A stretch of 64,000 nucleotides of DNA from Bacteroidota bacterium (GTDB lineage Bacteria; Bacteroidota; Bacteroidia; Chitinophagales; Chitinophagaceae), in contig CANJRV010000002.1 in assembly GCA_947476825.1 (NCBI GenBank), positions 1-64,000 of the forward strand. The letters run 5' to 3'. The notes beneath the pieces are model-generated. The model did not search any database. It worked only from the letters and a program-made list of their open reading frames with translations, and was not told the origin of the DNA. A program made the position numbers and the translations under genes. Shown here piece by piece: positions 43,301-52,498 of this stretch (position 1 is the stretch's first letter; every line of letters starts with the position of its first letter).

Positions 43301-45269
43301 TAGCATTAGCACAACTGTTTCTATCACGCAACCGAATGCCATTGGTTGGATGAGTGCTACACCAAACAATGTTACTTGTTATGCCGCAAATGATGGCATC
43401 ATTGACGTTAGTGCTTTAGGCGGTACAGGAATACTAACTTATCAAATATTACCAGGAGCTAGCACTAATACTACAGGCAATTTTAATAACCTAATACCAG
43501 GTTTATATACTATCACAGTTAGCGACGCAAATGGGTGCACCAATACAACCACTTTACAAGTTAATCAACCTAGTTTATTACAAATTATTTCTATAAATAC
43601 AACAATTCCTAGTTGTGTTCCGGGTAATAATGGAACTCTATCCATTAATTCTATAGGAGGCACCCCAAATTATACATATTCTATTGGAGGCCCTTCACAG
43701 AGCAATGCATCCTTTACTGGACTGAATGCAAATGCCTATACGATAACCGTTAGTGATGCGAATAATTGTAGTGTATCATCTACAGCAATTATTCAAGCAC
43801 CAATCGCTCCTATTTGGACTAGCTTCACAACTACAAATAGCAATTGTAACGGCGCGCAAAATGGTCAAGCCACCATGCAAATCAATAATGGTATTGGTGC
43901 GGGTAGCTACACCTTGCAACCAGGTGGTTCAACCAATACGACTGGCAATTTTTCTAACTTAGGTGTTGGAAATTATACTGCTACAGCTTCAGATGCAAAC
44001 AGTTGTACCGTAAGTACTATTTTTAGTATTTCTCAACCAACACCAATCACCAATACAAATTTGCAGTTGACGAATGTTACTTGTTTTGGGAATAATGATG
44101 GTATAATTTCCATTCAATGTAGTGGTGGAACTGGTGCAATTAATTATACTTTACTTCCTTCTAATTTGAATAATTTGACTGGCATATTTACCGGACTCAT
44201 TGCTGGTAATTATACCGTAATTGCAAGTGATGCAAATAACTGTACAACCACAGTTTCTGCAACAATAACGCAACCTACCCCATTAACTATAACTTCAGTA
44301 ACTCCAACGAATGCTGGTTGTAATCCATCAAACGATGGTTCATTGAATATTACGGCAAACGGAGGAACGCCATCTATAATGTATTCTATAGGCGGTGGAT
44401 TTTCAGGATCTTCTAATTTTACAAATCTTACTGCTTCCATTTACACGATTACTGTGAAAGATGCTAAAGGCTGTACTATCACTTCTACTGTCGAAATTGG
44501 CACAACAGCAAATCCAAACATAATATCCATTCAAACTAAAGATTTGCTTTGTAATAATGACAATAACGGGCAAATACAAGTAGCAGCAACAGGAAGTTCT
44601 GCCATTGTCAACTATTTTTTAAGCCCTAACAACCGCCAATCCACTTCCGGATTTTTTGACAGTTTGGCTAGTGGAAATTATATCCTTATTGCCATGGATA
44701 CAAGAGGATGTAGGGATACTAGTATTGCCAATATAATTAACCCACTTCCATTAATGATTACTAATGTTCAAATTGAAAATACAACCTGTGGGAATGAAAA
44801 AAGCGGCAAACTATATAGCAATTCAACTGGTGGAACAGGCTCTATCAACTATACACTCCAGCCTTTAGGATTCACAAATACCATCGGCACATTTTCTAAT
44901 TTAAAAACGAGTAATTATACGCTAGAAGCTACTGATGCCAATGGTTGTACTACAAATACAAATGTGTATATTGGTGAAGATAAATGCTGTGAAAATATTT
45001 TTATTCCGAACGCTTTTTCACCAAATGAGGATGGCAAGAATGATGAATTTAAATTAGTCCATGCAACAGGTATTGAATTGAAAAGTTTCCTTATTTTGAA
45101 CAGATGGGGCGAAATTATTTTTCAAACAGAGAGTATAGAAGATGGCTGGAATGGCAAATATAAAGGTGTAGATGCTGATGTGGATACCTATTTTTACCAA
45201 ATAAAGTATACCTGCAATACGACCCAAATAAATTATTTATTAAAAGGAGATGTATTGTTGCTTAGATAA
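40320..45269 (+). CDS. Giant adhesin-like protein: choice-of-anchor L domain, ~14 SprB repeats, gliding-type (T9SS type B) C-terminal domain
   Basis: GIVLTSGSAKTLGAS..FRFGSEEY-like region; 14 units ending D(A/S/T)xxC; C-terminal NIFIPNAFSPNEDGKNDEFKL..ILNRWGEIIFQT..DGWNGKYKG. Confidence 0.93.
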   Translation: MKSLNTFLFLLLVASLPQKSFCQLIVVNNQTANQMVDRLVGAGVVYTNPTLTCPSGASGKFDNGLATTLLIDSGIVLTSGSAKTLGASIGVNAAASSFADKNNNTNGGDADLAAAASGALRDMCKLEFDFVSVGDTITFQYRFGSEEYTNYTCSNFNDIFAFFISGPGFAVPTNIAKIPGTNCPVSINTINSSTSNPCGGITSPCAPPNNALYVNNNSSPNISYDGMTVLLTAKAPVTACSTYHMKFAIADVTDHALDSGVFLKANSFVSEAAKISALSQPSAIEGCSSTIVSITRPYPKPYAQTVTLSYSGTATVGVDCNTLPISVTIPANDTIVTFSITPYLDALIEGTETIVITAYGSICNNTITDTVTTYIIDYPMFNVSNDTSICVGATATLTATSIPLNSLLTFTWNAGTTPNSGTVVTATPVTPTTYTVTAHYPGCPDRDSSILVDISPTPIVSITPTNINCSTINTGALLVTSNAVGIPTYTLNPGGQTQTSSTANFINLAAGNYTVTTTSAIGCSTTTTATITQSINLTWNSVTSTVAPCGGPGQITALVNGGAPVINYTLMPGAIVNSSGIFSNLNTGNYTITANDANNCSTDTSITITQSLVAAFTTANSAPVSCFGGANGSILVGSTTPNGIVTYTITPGGQSNTTGQFNNLSFGNYTITLSDATGCTTTTTVNVAQPNSPLILGNLVTTTVTCFNGNNGSISQQANGGTGIITYTIQPNGTSNTSGIFTNLIANTYTIIATDANNCSVSTTVTVAQATQVQIINITNTIPSCVPGNDATLSILVNGGVPAYTYSIGTGNQSSSLFFALGTGTYTVLVTDANGCTATDTHQIIAPNQPIITNTSTTVVSCHGGSDGVLTVNASSSVGNMNYTLSPGGITNTTGSFSGLSIGNYSILATDANGCTISTTLSMTEPVALSWNAVNFTPLLCNGNSTSTITSSVSGGNGGYVYTLAPLNLNNTTGTFSGLNTFIYTITAVDSKNCSISTTVSITQPNAIGWMSATPNNVTCYAANDGIIDVSALGGTGILTYQILPGASTNTTGNFNNLIPGLYTITVSDANGCTNTTTLQVNQPSLLQIISINTTIPSCVPGNNGTLSINSIGGTPNYTYSIGGPSQSNASFTGLNANAYTITVSDANNCSVSSTAIIQAPIAPIWTSFTTTNSNCNGAQNGQATMQINNGIGAGSYTLQPGGSTNTTGNFSNLGVGNYTATASDANSCTVSTIFSISQPTPITNTNLQLTNVTCFGNNDGIISIQCSGGTGAINYTLLPSNLNNLTGIFTGLIAGNYTVIASDANNCTTTVSATITQPTPLTITSVTPTNAGCNPSNDGSLNITANGGTPSIMYSIGGGFSGSSNFTNLTASIYTITVKDAKGCTITSTVEIGTTANPNIISIQTKDLLCNNDNNGQIQVAATGSSAIVNYFLSPNNRQSTSGFFDSLASGNYILIAMDTRGCRDTSIANIINPLPLMITNVQIENTTCGNEKSGKLYSNSTGGTGSINYTLQPLGFTNTIGTFSNLKTSNYTLEATDANGCTTNTNVYIGEDKCCENIFIPNAFSPNEDGKNDEFKLVHATGIELKSFLILNRWGEIIFQTESIEDGWNGKYKGVDADVDTYFYQIKYTCNTTQINYLLKGDVLLLR

Positions 45270-45384
45270 ACAAAATGATCTCTTCTCATTTGAATGTCTA
45301 AAAATAAAGTCCTAATTTTCTACATGTTATTCTACTGATGTCAAAAAACTTTTCTCACCCATTTATTATTTGTAGTATTGACCC

Positions 45385-46131
45385 ATGAATCAAATGTCAT
45401 GTCGGGTTGCTTGTGCTAATGTGATGTCTGAACCCAACCATTATAGTGAATTACAAACGCAATTATTGTATAATGACGTGGTAGATTGTTTAAGTGAATC
45501 CGCAATTTGGGCGCATGTCCAACATCGCTGGGAAGGCCATACTGGTTATGTATTACGGAGCCAAATTGCGCCAGAAAATATTGGAGTAAACAATGCCTTT
45601 ATTGTAGAAAATATCAAGACTTATTTATCCCAAAAATTTATTTCTATACAAATTCCAATGGGGGCATTTATTACAAATCCATCCAAAATCGAAGGGGAAT
45701 TATGTAATCTTGCTACCACTATTTTTGACGAGCCTACCATCCGTAAAATTGTTTATTCTTATTTACATACCCCGTATATGTGGGGAGGCATGACGCATCA
45801 AGGAATTGATTGTTCTGGATTTTCACAAATACTATATCGTTTTTTTAATATCCCTTTATCGCATATCGCATCTGATCAAATCCTTGCCGGAACGGTGTTG
45901 GATTTTTTGGCTAATGCCAATATTGGAGATCTTGCATTTTTTGAAAATGAACAGAAAGAAATAAATCATGTTGGAATTCTATTATCACCAACAGAAATAA
46001 TTCATGCCTCCGAAACGAACGGCAAAGTTGCTATTGATTCTATCGACATGCATGGTATCATAAACCGAACTTCAGGAAAAAGAACACATACTTTGCGACT
46101 CATCAAAAGACTTATTACGATTACAAAGTAG
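45385..46131 (+). CDS. C40 (NlpC/P60) family peptidase with SH3-like N-terminus
   Basis: TPYMWGGMTHQGIDCSGFSQILYRFF; NHVGILLSPTEIIHAS. Confidence 0.93.
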   Translation: MNQMSCRVACANVMSEPNHYSELQTQLLYNDVVDCLSESAIWAHVQHRWEGHTGYVLRSQIAPENIGVNNAFIVENIKTYLSQKFISIQIPMGAFITNPSKIEGELCNLATTIFDEPTIRKIVYSYLHTPYMWGGMTHQGIDCSGFSQILYRFFNIPLSHIASDQILAGTVLDFLANANIGDLAFFENEQKEINHVGILLSPTEIIHASETNGKVAIDSIDMHGIINRTSGKRTHTLRLIKRLITITK

Positions 46132-46182
46132 AAAGTAAAAAGTAAAAAGTGGCATTTAATTTTCGATTGCGGGATTGCCAGA

Positions 46183-47052
46183 TTAGCTTGTCCTCAATGC
46201 AATCAATTGCAAAATTTCTTCTTCTAATTCAAACTCCCCCATTTGTTTGTATTTGTGCATGAGAGCTTCCAAATTAGAAGCAATAATATCGTAATTAGAA
46301 AGTGGCGTATAGGTATTTGCATCCGCAACTAATTTATATTTATTCAAATATACATCTACATCATTTTGTGTGTAAATATTACCAGTTACTGGATCTATAT
46401 AAAATTGAATGGTAGGTACAGGTTCATTTTTTCTAAAAAAATCATGCTGGGTATCAAAATAAGCCAACATGTATTGCTGTGGCAATTGTATCGCAAAGAC
46501 AGGAATATCAAGCATCTCACAGAGTGTTTGGTAAAGAATTGCCAAAGAAAAATTGTTACCGTGCCTTGTATCAATTACTTCATGCAAATAATAATAATTG
46601 ATTTTACTTTCTTCTTGGTTAAACCCTTTAAATTTATACATACTATAAAAAATGCTATTGATGATAGTCACTTGTTCTAGCGGTGTTAGGTAATTATTTA
46701 ATTCAAGCCAGCAACTTTGATAAATACTTTTTATTGTTTTCCGAATGGTATCTTCATCCACCTCTGGAAATCTAAACTTTGAAATTAAAATAGCACCATC
46801 CAACAAAGAAGGTTTTTCAGCCGCAAACCAACGGGCAAACCCTACTACCACATCTTGAAAATTCAGTTTATGAATAATACTTAGTACTCGTTCTTGGACT
46901 CTTTCGTCTTCTGTTGTTTCCCATAAATTTTCTAAGTTTGGAATTATATTTTTTCCATATTGAATGAGTTCTGCGGACACTGTTTGGAATATATCTGCAT
47001 CTGGATCATCCAGTAAATGAAACAACGCTTTTATCTCTTTCGTATCCTTCAT
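46183..47052 (-). CDS. Transglutaminase-like (SirB1-type) protein
   Basis: EVIDTRHGNNFSLAILYQTLCEMLDIPVFAIQLPQQYML. Confidence 0.82.
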   Translation of the reverse strand: MKDTKEIKALFHLLDDPDADIFQTVSAELIQYGKNIIPNLENLWETTEDERVQERVLSIIHKLNFQDVVVGFARWFAAEKPSLLDGAILISKFRFPEVDEDTIRKTIKSIYQSCWLELNNYLTPLEQVTIINSIFYSMYKFKGFNQEESKINYYYLHEVIDTRHGNNFSLAILYQTLCEMLDIPVFAIQLPQQYMLAYFDTQHDFFRKNEPVPTIQFYIDPVTGNIYTQNDVDVYLNKYKLVADANTYTPLSNYDIIASNLEALMHKYKQMGEFELEEEILQLIALRTS

Positions 47053-47264
47053 ATTAAAAAAAAACTTATAGTTCCTAAGAAGCCGAAAATAAAACTATTT
47101 TTATTTTTCATCCTATGGAAGTTGAAATAGTTTTTCACAAAGTTAGTATTGAGTAGTGAGTAGTATTTAGTTAGAATTCAGATTTTGGAATTTGGGATTT
47201 GATTATTGGAATTTCCTTCTGGAATTGGGATTTATAAGTTTGAAATTTTGAATTAAGATTTGAA

Positions 47265-47294
47265 TTTGCATTAGCAGTTTAGAACATATATTTG
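47265..47294 (+). promoter_or_regulatory. Bacteroidota-type promoter for the deoxyhypusine synthase-like gene
   Basis: TTTG (47265-47268), 18-nt spacer, TATATTTG (47287-47294), 18 nt before the ATG. Confidence 0.65.
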
Positions 47295-47312
47295 CTTCTT
47301 AAAAAATCAAAT

Positions 47313-48287
47313 ATGAGCAAGGGACCTATATCTCAATTTATAGAACATAATTATAGACACTTCAATGCAGCAGCTTTAATGGATGCAGCTAAAGGCTATG
47401 AAACACATTTGCTGGAAGATGGTAAAATGATGATAACCATTGCAGGCGCGATGAGCACTGCTGAATTAGGTATCTCCTTGGCAGAAATGATACGCCAAAA
47501 TAAAGTACATATTATTTCCTGTACTGGCGCCAATTTAGAAGAAGACATCATGAATCTGGTTGCACATAGTCACTATAAACGTGTTCCTAATTACCGTGAT
47601 TTAAGCCCACAAGACGAATGGGATTTATTAGAAAATCACTACAACCGCGTAACGGATACTTGCATTCCTGAAGAAGAAGCCTTTAGACGTTTACAAAAGC
47701 ATATTCATCAATTGTGGAAAGAAGCAGATGATAAGGGCGAACGTTTTTTTCCGCATGAATATATGTATAAAATGTTGTTGAGTGGTGTACTTGAACAATA
47801 TTATGAAATAGATCCAAAGAATAGCTGGATGCTCGCTGCAGCACAACACAATATTCCAATTGTTTGTCCAGGTTGGGAAGATAGTACGATGGGAAATATT
47901 TTTTCATCGTATATCATAAAAAATGAAATGAAAGCGAGTACCATGAAAAGTGGTATTGAATATATGGTTTGGTTGGCTGATTGGTATAGAAATAATAGTG
48001 CAGGAAAAGGAGTTGGCTTTTTTCAAATTGGTGGTGGTATTGCCGGTGATTTCCCAATTTGCGTAGTGCCAATGATGTATCAAGATTTGGAATGGCATGA
48101 TGTTCCGTTCTGGAGCTACTTCTGTCAAATATCAGATTCTACTACATCCTACGGTTCATATAGTGGTGCTGTTCCAAACGAAAAAATAACTTGGGGCAAG
48201 CTAGATATCCATACGCCAAAGTTCATTGTAGAAAGTGATGCTACCATTGTGGTTCCTCTTATTTTTGCATGGATACTAGGACAATAA
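47313..48287 (+). CDS. Deoxyhypusine synthase family protein
   Basis: ITIAGAMSTAELGISLAEMIRQNKVHIISCTGANLEEDI; GVGFFQIGGGIAGDFPICVVPMM; SYGSYSGAVPNEKITWGKL. Confidence 0.9.
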   Translation: MSKGPISQFIEHNYRHFNAAALMDAAKGYETHLLEDGKMMITIAGAMSTAELGISLAEMIRQNKVHIISCTGANLEEDIMNLVAHSHYKRVPNYRDLSPQDEWDLLENHYNRVTDTCIPEEEAFRRLQKHIHQLWKEADDKGERFFPHEYMYKMLLSGVLEQYYEIDPKNSWMLAAAQHNIPIVCPGWEDSTMGNIFSSYIIKNEMKASTMKSGIEYMVWLADWYRNNSAGKGVGFFQIGGGIAGDFPICVVPMMYQDLEWHDVPFWSYFCQISDSTTSYGSYSGAVPNEKITWGKLDIHTPKFIVESDATIVVPLIFAWILGQ

Positions 48288-48403
48288 TTTTTTTCACTTG
48301 AAAAATGAGAAACAATTAATATCCCTATCTTCCATCTTTGATTCGTATTATTTATTCCCTAAAATTGACATACGCCATTTAGCAGAAAATAAATCCATAG
48401 ACT

Positions 48404-49963
48404 ATGTTCGTTCGTTGTAAGAATATACTTAATAGAAGAGTGTTTGGATTTTTACTGTTGATATCCTTATTGACTGCCTGCCATGATGAAAAGGATTTGA
48501 TACCTGTACAATCTGAAAACTTTTGTCTCCATATTCACCGTGATGATTCGGTTACTTTAGAACAACAACTTCGTCCGTATGATTCACTCATGCAAAACAA
48601 AACAGGCGCCTATGTGTTAGAAGATGGTGGCGGTTCATTGGTTACTAGAGCTTGGCTTTGCGAACATGCCGAGAAAACCATAGATGTACAGTACTTTATT
48701 TTTTCTACCGACAATGTTGGACTCATTGCTTGTGATTACCTTGTACGTGCTGCAGATCGTGGCGTAAAGGTTAGAATTCTAGTAGATGACATGATGGTGG
48801 AATCAAGTATTCATGAAATACTCATGCTGAATTCGCATAAAAACATTGATTTAAAAATTTATAATCCTGGCGTTAATTTAGGAAAAAATATTTTTCAGAA
48901 AATCAAAAAAATCGCTACTTCTTTTCGAACTGCCAATCAACGAATGCACAATAAAACATTTATAGTGGATGGAAAAGTAGCCATCACAGGTGGTCGAAAT
49001 ATTGCAGATGAATATTTTGATTACGATCATGAATATAATTTCCGGGATCGAGATGTATTGTTAATTGGCAAAATAGTCGGAAATATTAAACAGTCATTTG
49101 AACAATTTTGGAATGGTCATTTGAGTATCCCAGTTACCGATTTAGTATCCGAAAAGGAGAATCATTTTGAGGATACAAACCGCTTTGAACGATTACATGA
49201 ATATGCTTGCAACCCCAATAATTTCTGGCCACAAGTGCAAGATCAAATCAAACACCTACATACCACATTCGATTCGATTCAACATTCAAACGGATTGATT
49301 TGGAGTGATAGCATTTATTTTGTGTCTGATACCATGGGTAAAAATAATGGAACCCATGGTTTAAGTGGCGGCGGCGTTACAACAGACGCATTAATTAATT
49401 TAGTGCAACATGCCACACATTCAATTGACATTCAAAGTCCGTATTTAATTACAACCGAAAAAAGTCTCAACTTATTTAAGGCTGCAGTACAGCGTGGTGT
49501 GCACATTAGAATCCTCACCAACAGTCTGGCTTCAACCGATAACCTCGAAGCCTTTGGTGCTTATCAACGCGTGCGAAAAAAACTACTAGAGGCAGGCGTT
49601 GCTATTTATGAATTTAAACCCAACGCAGCAGAACGAACTAAAATTGCTACAGGAGCACTGCAGAAAAAATTAAACTATGTGCCCATCTTTGGCTTGCATG
49701 CTAAATCCATGGTTGTTGACAGACATATCACGGTAATAGGCACCTTTAATCTTGATCCTAGAAGCGCCAATTTAAATACAGAATGTTTTGCACTAATCTA
49801 TTCAAACACCATGGCAGAAAGAGTTTTACAAGGGATGGAAGAAGAATACAAATCGGAAAATGCATGGCACACTACCCTTCAATTTAACCCAGACGCAGAA
49901 GTAGGTAAATGGAAACGTTTTAAAACATTCACCAGAAAAGCATTACCAAAAAGTATTTTGTAA
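48404..49963 (+). CDS. Phospholipase D / cardiolipin synthase-like lipoprotein
   Basis: Two HKD motifs: MHNKTFIVDGKVAITGGRNIADEYF and LHAKSMVVDRHITVIGTFNLDPRS; lipobox LLTAC. Confidence 0.92.
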   Translation: MFVRCKNILNRRVFGFLLLISLLTACHDEKDLIPVQSENFCLHIHRDDSVTLEQQLRPYDSLMQNKTGAYVLEDGGGSLVTRAWLCEHAEKTIDVQYFIFSTDNVGLIACDYLVRAADRGVKVRILVDDMMVESSIHEILMLNSHKNIDLKIYNPGVNLGKNIFQKIKKIATSFRTANQRMHNKTFIVDGKVAITGGRNIADEYFDYDHEYNFRDRDVLLIGKIVGNIKQSFEQFWNGHLSIPVTDLVSEKENHFEDTNRFERLHEYACNPNNFWPQVQDQIKHLHTTFDSIQHSNGLIWSDSIYFVSDTMGKNNGTHGLSGGGVTTDALINLVQHATHSIDIQSPYLITTEKSLNLFKAAVQRGVHIRILTNSLASTDNLEAFGAYQRVRKKLLEAGVAIYEFKPNAAERTKIATGALQKKLNYVPIFGLHAKSMVVDRHITVIGTFNLDPRSANLNTECFALIYSNTMAERVLQGMEEEYKSENAWHTTLQFNPDAEVGKWKRFKTFTRKALPKSIL

Positions 49964-50028
49964 GCTAGGCATTCTGCGAAAGCTAAAAGAGTTATTCTCC
50001 ATCATTCAATTATCTATTATACTCTTTT

Positions 50029-50112
50029 GGGCGGCACTCACGCTTTCCATTACAATCTTTTTGCTGCAGAGCCAGCAAAAAGGATTTCCATTACAATCGT
50101 TGCCGCAATGCA
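50029..50112 (-). repeat. A-family intergenic structured repeat, copy 6
   Basis: GGGCGGCACTCACGCTTTCCATTACAATCTTTTTGCTGCAGAGCCAGCAAAAAGGATTTCCATTACAATCGTTGCCGCAATGC. Confidence 0.92.
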
Positions 50113-50286
50113 CCCATCAAACTAAATCATTTGCACAGGTACGTCCAAGTACACCAAGCTATTTTAAAGGCACAGTGAATACCCTTTTTTTCTTAACTCT
50201 TGAACTGAATTAATTATAAAAATCGCTTGAACAAACTAAAAAAAACAAGAATATTTATATTTATAATAAAAACTCTAAGTTGATAT

Positions 50287-50316
50287 TTTGTAAATTCAAA
50301 AATACCTCTATATTTG
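50287..50316 (+). promoter_or_regulatory. Bacteroidota-type promoter for the tRNA operon
   Basis: TTTG (50287-50290), 18-nt spacer, TATATTTG (50309-50316), ~27 nt before tRNA-Gly. Confidence 0.7.
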
Positions 50317-50342
50317 CACTCCCGAAGTTCTTAAAAACTAAT

Positions 50343-50415
<73 letters not shown>

Positions 50416-50468
50416 CATCAAAAAATCCATTCATCGAGAATGGATTTTTTAATTTTCTTTACCAAAAT

Positions 50469-50554
50469 ACCTTGGTGGTGAAATTGGTAGACACGCAGGA
50501 CTTAAAATCCTGTGGGCAGCAATGTCCGTGCGGGTTCAAGTCCCGCCTGAGGTA
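50469..50554 (+). tRNA. tRNA-Leu (UAA)
   Basis: ACCTTGG...CTGAGGT acceptor; CAGGA-CTTAAAA-TCCTG anticodon arm; long variable arm; GCGGG-TTCAAGT-CCCGC. Confidence 0.94.
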
Positions 50555-50794
50555 CAAAAAATCAGAGTGAGAAACAGTGCGAAAGCGAGGTTTTAAGCTC
50601 TGATTTTTTTGTTTATGAAATTCTAGCTTTTCTTTTGCAAGAACTATTTCTTCTCTCTATTAACAAGGAATACAACAAAGTGAATTAGATCTTCTATGAT
50701 TAAATTTTTAGAACTTGGTCAATATCGCGCTTCACAAAATACAACCACTAATTCCAATCGATTCTATTTGTTATTATTATTAAATATTCCCCAT

Positions 50795-52120
50795 CTACTT
50801 TGCTTCCTCTTGCAAATATTTTTTATCCTCCTCGCTAACGGATACTTTCCAATAAATTCTTTGATAATAGGCCCATGTATTCCTATCGCAGTGAAGAATT
50901 CCAGTATTGTATTGAAATACTTGAAATAGATTTAAACATAAAAAATAGAGCAAACAAATCCCCCAAATTATTTTCAATTTTGACATTAGCATTTTTTGTA
51001 AAATAGCTAACATGGGTAACAACATTATAGGAGTTGATTGAACCAATGCCCTAGCGCTATACGAACCGCCATAACGCCAAATATGCCAAGCAATAACTAT
51101 CCAAATATTAAGTAACATAAACGATCTAATACTCAGGGAGAATTTCTCTTTTCCAATAAAAAATAATCCGATAAGCATCAGCAAACAAATGGGTGTATAA
51201 AGTAACCCCCCTTTTTCTTCCCCAAAAAGTACCCTGAAATGTGGTGACAAAAAATCCCATTTGCTACCTACATCAAACACCCAATGGTTAGTGGTATATT
51301 TCCAATACATCAACTGGATACTCAGAATACAAAACATACCCAAACCAGCAAGCAAAAAATAAACCCAATTCAATTTTACAAAAGAAGAAAATTCATTTTT
51401 TGGATACCCCCATAACAATGGAATAAATAAAATAACGCCTTCAGTTGGTCTACATAACATCGCAAAGCCAATAAGGATACCTATTCCAATCGACTTTAAT
51501 ATAGTTTTTCTTTTATACCATGAGTCACTTAAAACTAAAATGTATACATACAATGGAAAAATCCACGCATGACTTTGGCAATTATCTACTGCAATATATT
51601 GAATCGCATTTGTGCCTAAAATGGCCAATATCAATCCAATTCCAACCGTCAAATCGTTATAATAATTAAGTAAAAATCGCCGTAAAACAATAAGTGAAAT
51701 GAAAGCCCAAAATATTGCACCATAGGCAATCCCTTTTTGGTAAATGGAAGAGAACCCATCTGCTTCTCCATTAACTTTTGCTATACCATGTGCCATCAGA
51801 AAAAATGGCAATTGCAAAACCGCTACCCCTACAAAATATTTTCCTGTGTAAAACCCAGATTCATTTTTTTGGAATTGATAAAAATTGTTTTCCTCTCCTT
51901 GCAAGTGATATTTCTTTTCTATACTATCATAAAATGATAAGCCACGAATATCATGATAAATGAAAGTTGCAGGCAAATACAAATAGTACCCTAAGGCATC
52001 CCATGTTGTAACCTTAATTGGCATTTGATTATCAGAAGTAGGATAGGCATTTCTTTCATATAAACAAACAATTGCAATTAGCAAAAGTGCAAAAGTTGAA
52101 AACCTAATTCTTGATTTCAT
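50795..52120 (-). CDS. Polytopic membrane protein, glycosyltransferase-like (GT-C/PMT type)
   Basis: ~10 hydrophobic helices; WDALGYYLYLPATFIYHD, AMLCRPTEGVILFIPLLW. Confidence 0.7.
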   Translation of the reverse strand: MKSRIRFSTFALLLIAIVCLYERNAYPTSDNQMPIKVTTWDALGYYLYLPATFIYHDIRGLSFYDSIEKKYHLQGEENNFYQFQKNESGFYTGKYFVGVAVLQLPFFLMAHGIAKVNGEADGFSSIYQKGIAYGAIFWAFISLIVLRRFLLNYYNDLTVGIGLILAILGTNAIQYIAVDNCQSHAWIFPLYVYILVLSDSWYKRKTILKSIGIGILIGFAMLCRPTEGVILFIPLLWGYPKNEFSSFVKLNWVYFLLAGLGMFCILSIQLMYWKYTTNHWVFDVGSKWDFLSPHFRVLFGEEKGGLLYTPICLLMLIGLFFIGKEKFSLSIRSFMLLNIWIVIAWHIWRYGGSYSARALVQSTPIMLLPMLAILQKMLMSKLKIIWGICLLYFLCLNLFQVFQYNTGILHCDRNTWAYYQRIYWKVSVSEEDKKYLQEEAK

Positions 52121-52498
52121 ATTTATTGTTCATCTCTAAAAACTAAAATTAATCATCCTTTGTTCAAAAGTATTCATCCTTTAGTGGTTTATTTTAAATT
52201 CATATTCCAAATCTACTTAAAAATAAAAAAGTTGACCTAATTGAATTTATTTGACAACGCTATTTATTCAACAAAAAATGAAAAAAGAAATCCTAATTCA
52301 ACTTATCCATTTATTTCAAGTTGTTATCTGATTCAATAAAGGCTTTCTCAATTAGCTTAGCAATTCTTAATAAAGAGAATTCAATCCAATTTATTTTAGT
52401 TATTTTTATCAATTGAATTCTAGAAAATCCAAATTAAAACTAATCATTGAACGTCCTACTAAAAATTAATTCCTCCATCAAAAACCATAAACAAAACC

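Noticed and set aside
40454-44440. Antisense ORFs inside the SprB gene (e.g. 40454..40729, 40769..41020, 44210..44440)
   Set aside because: They follow the repeat period of the sense gene and lack start context or conserved motifs.
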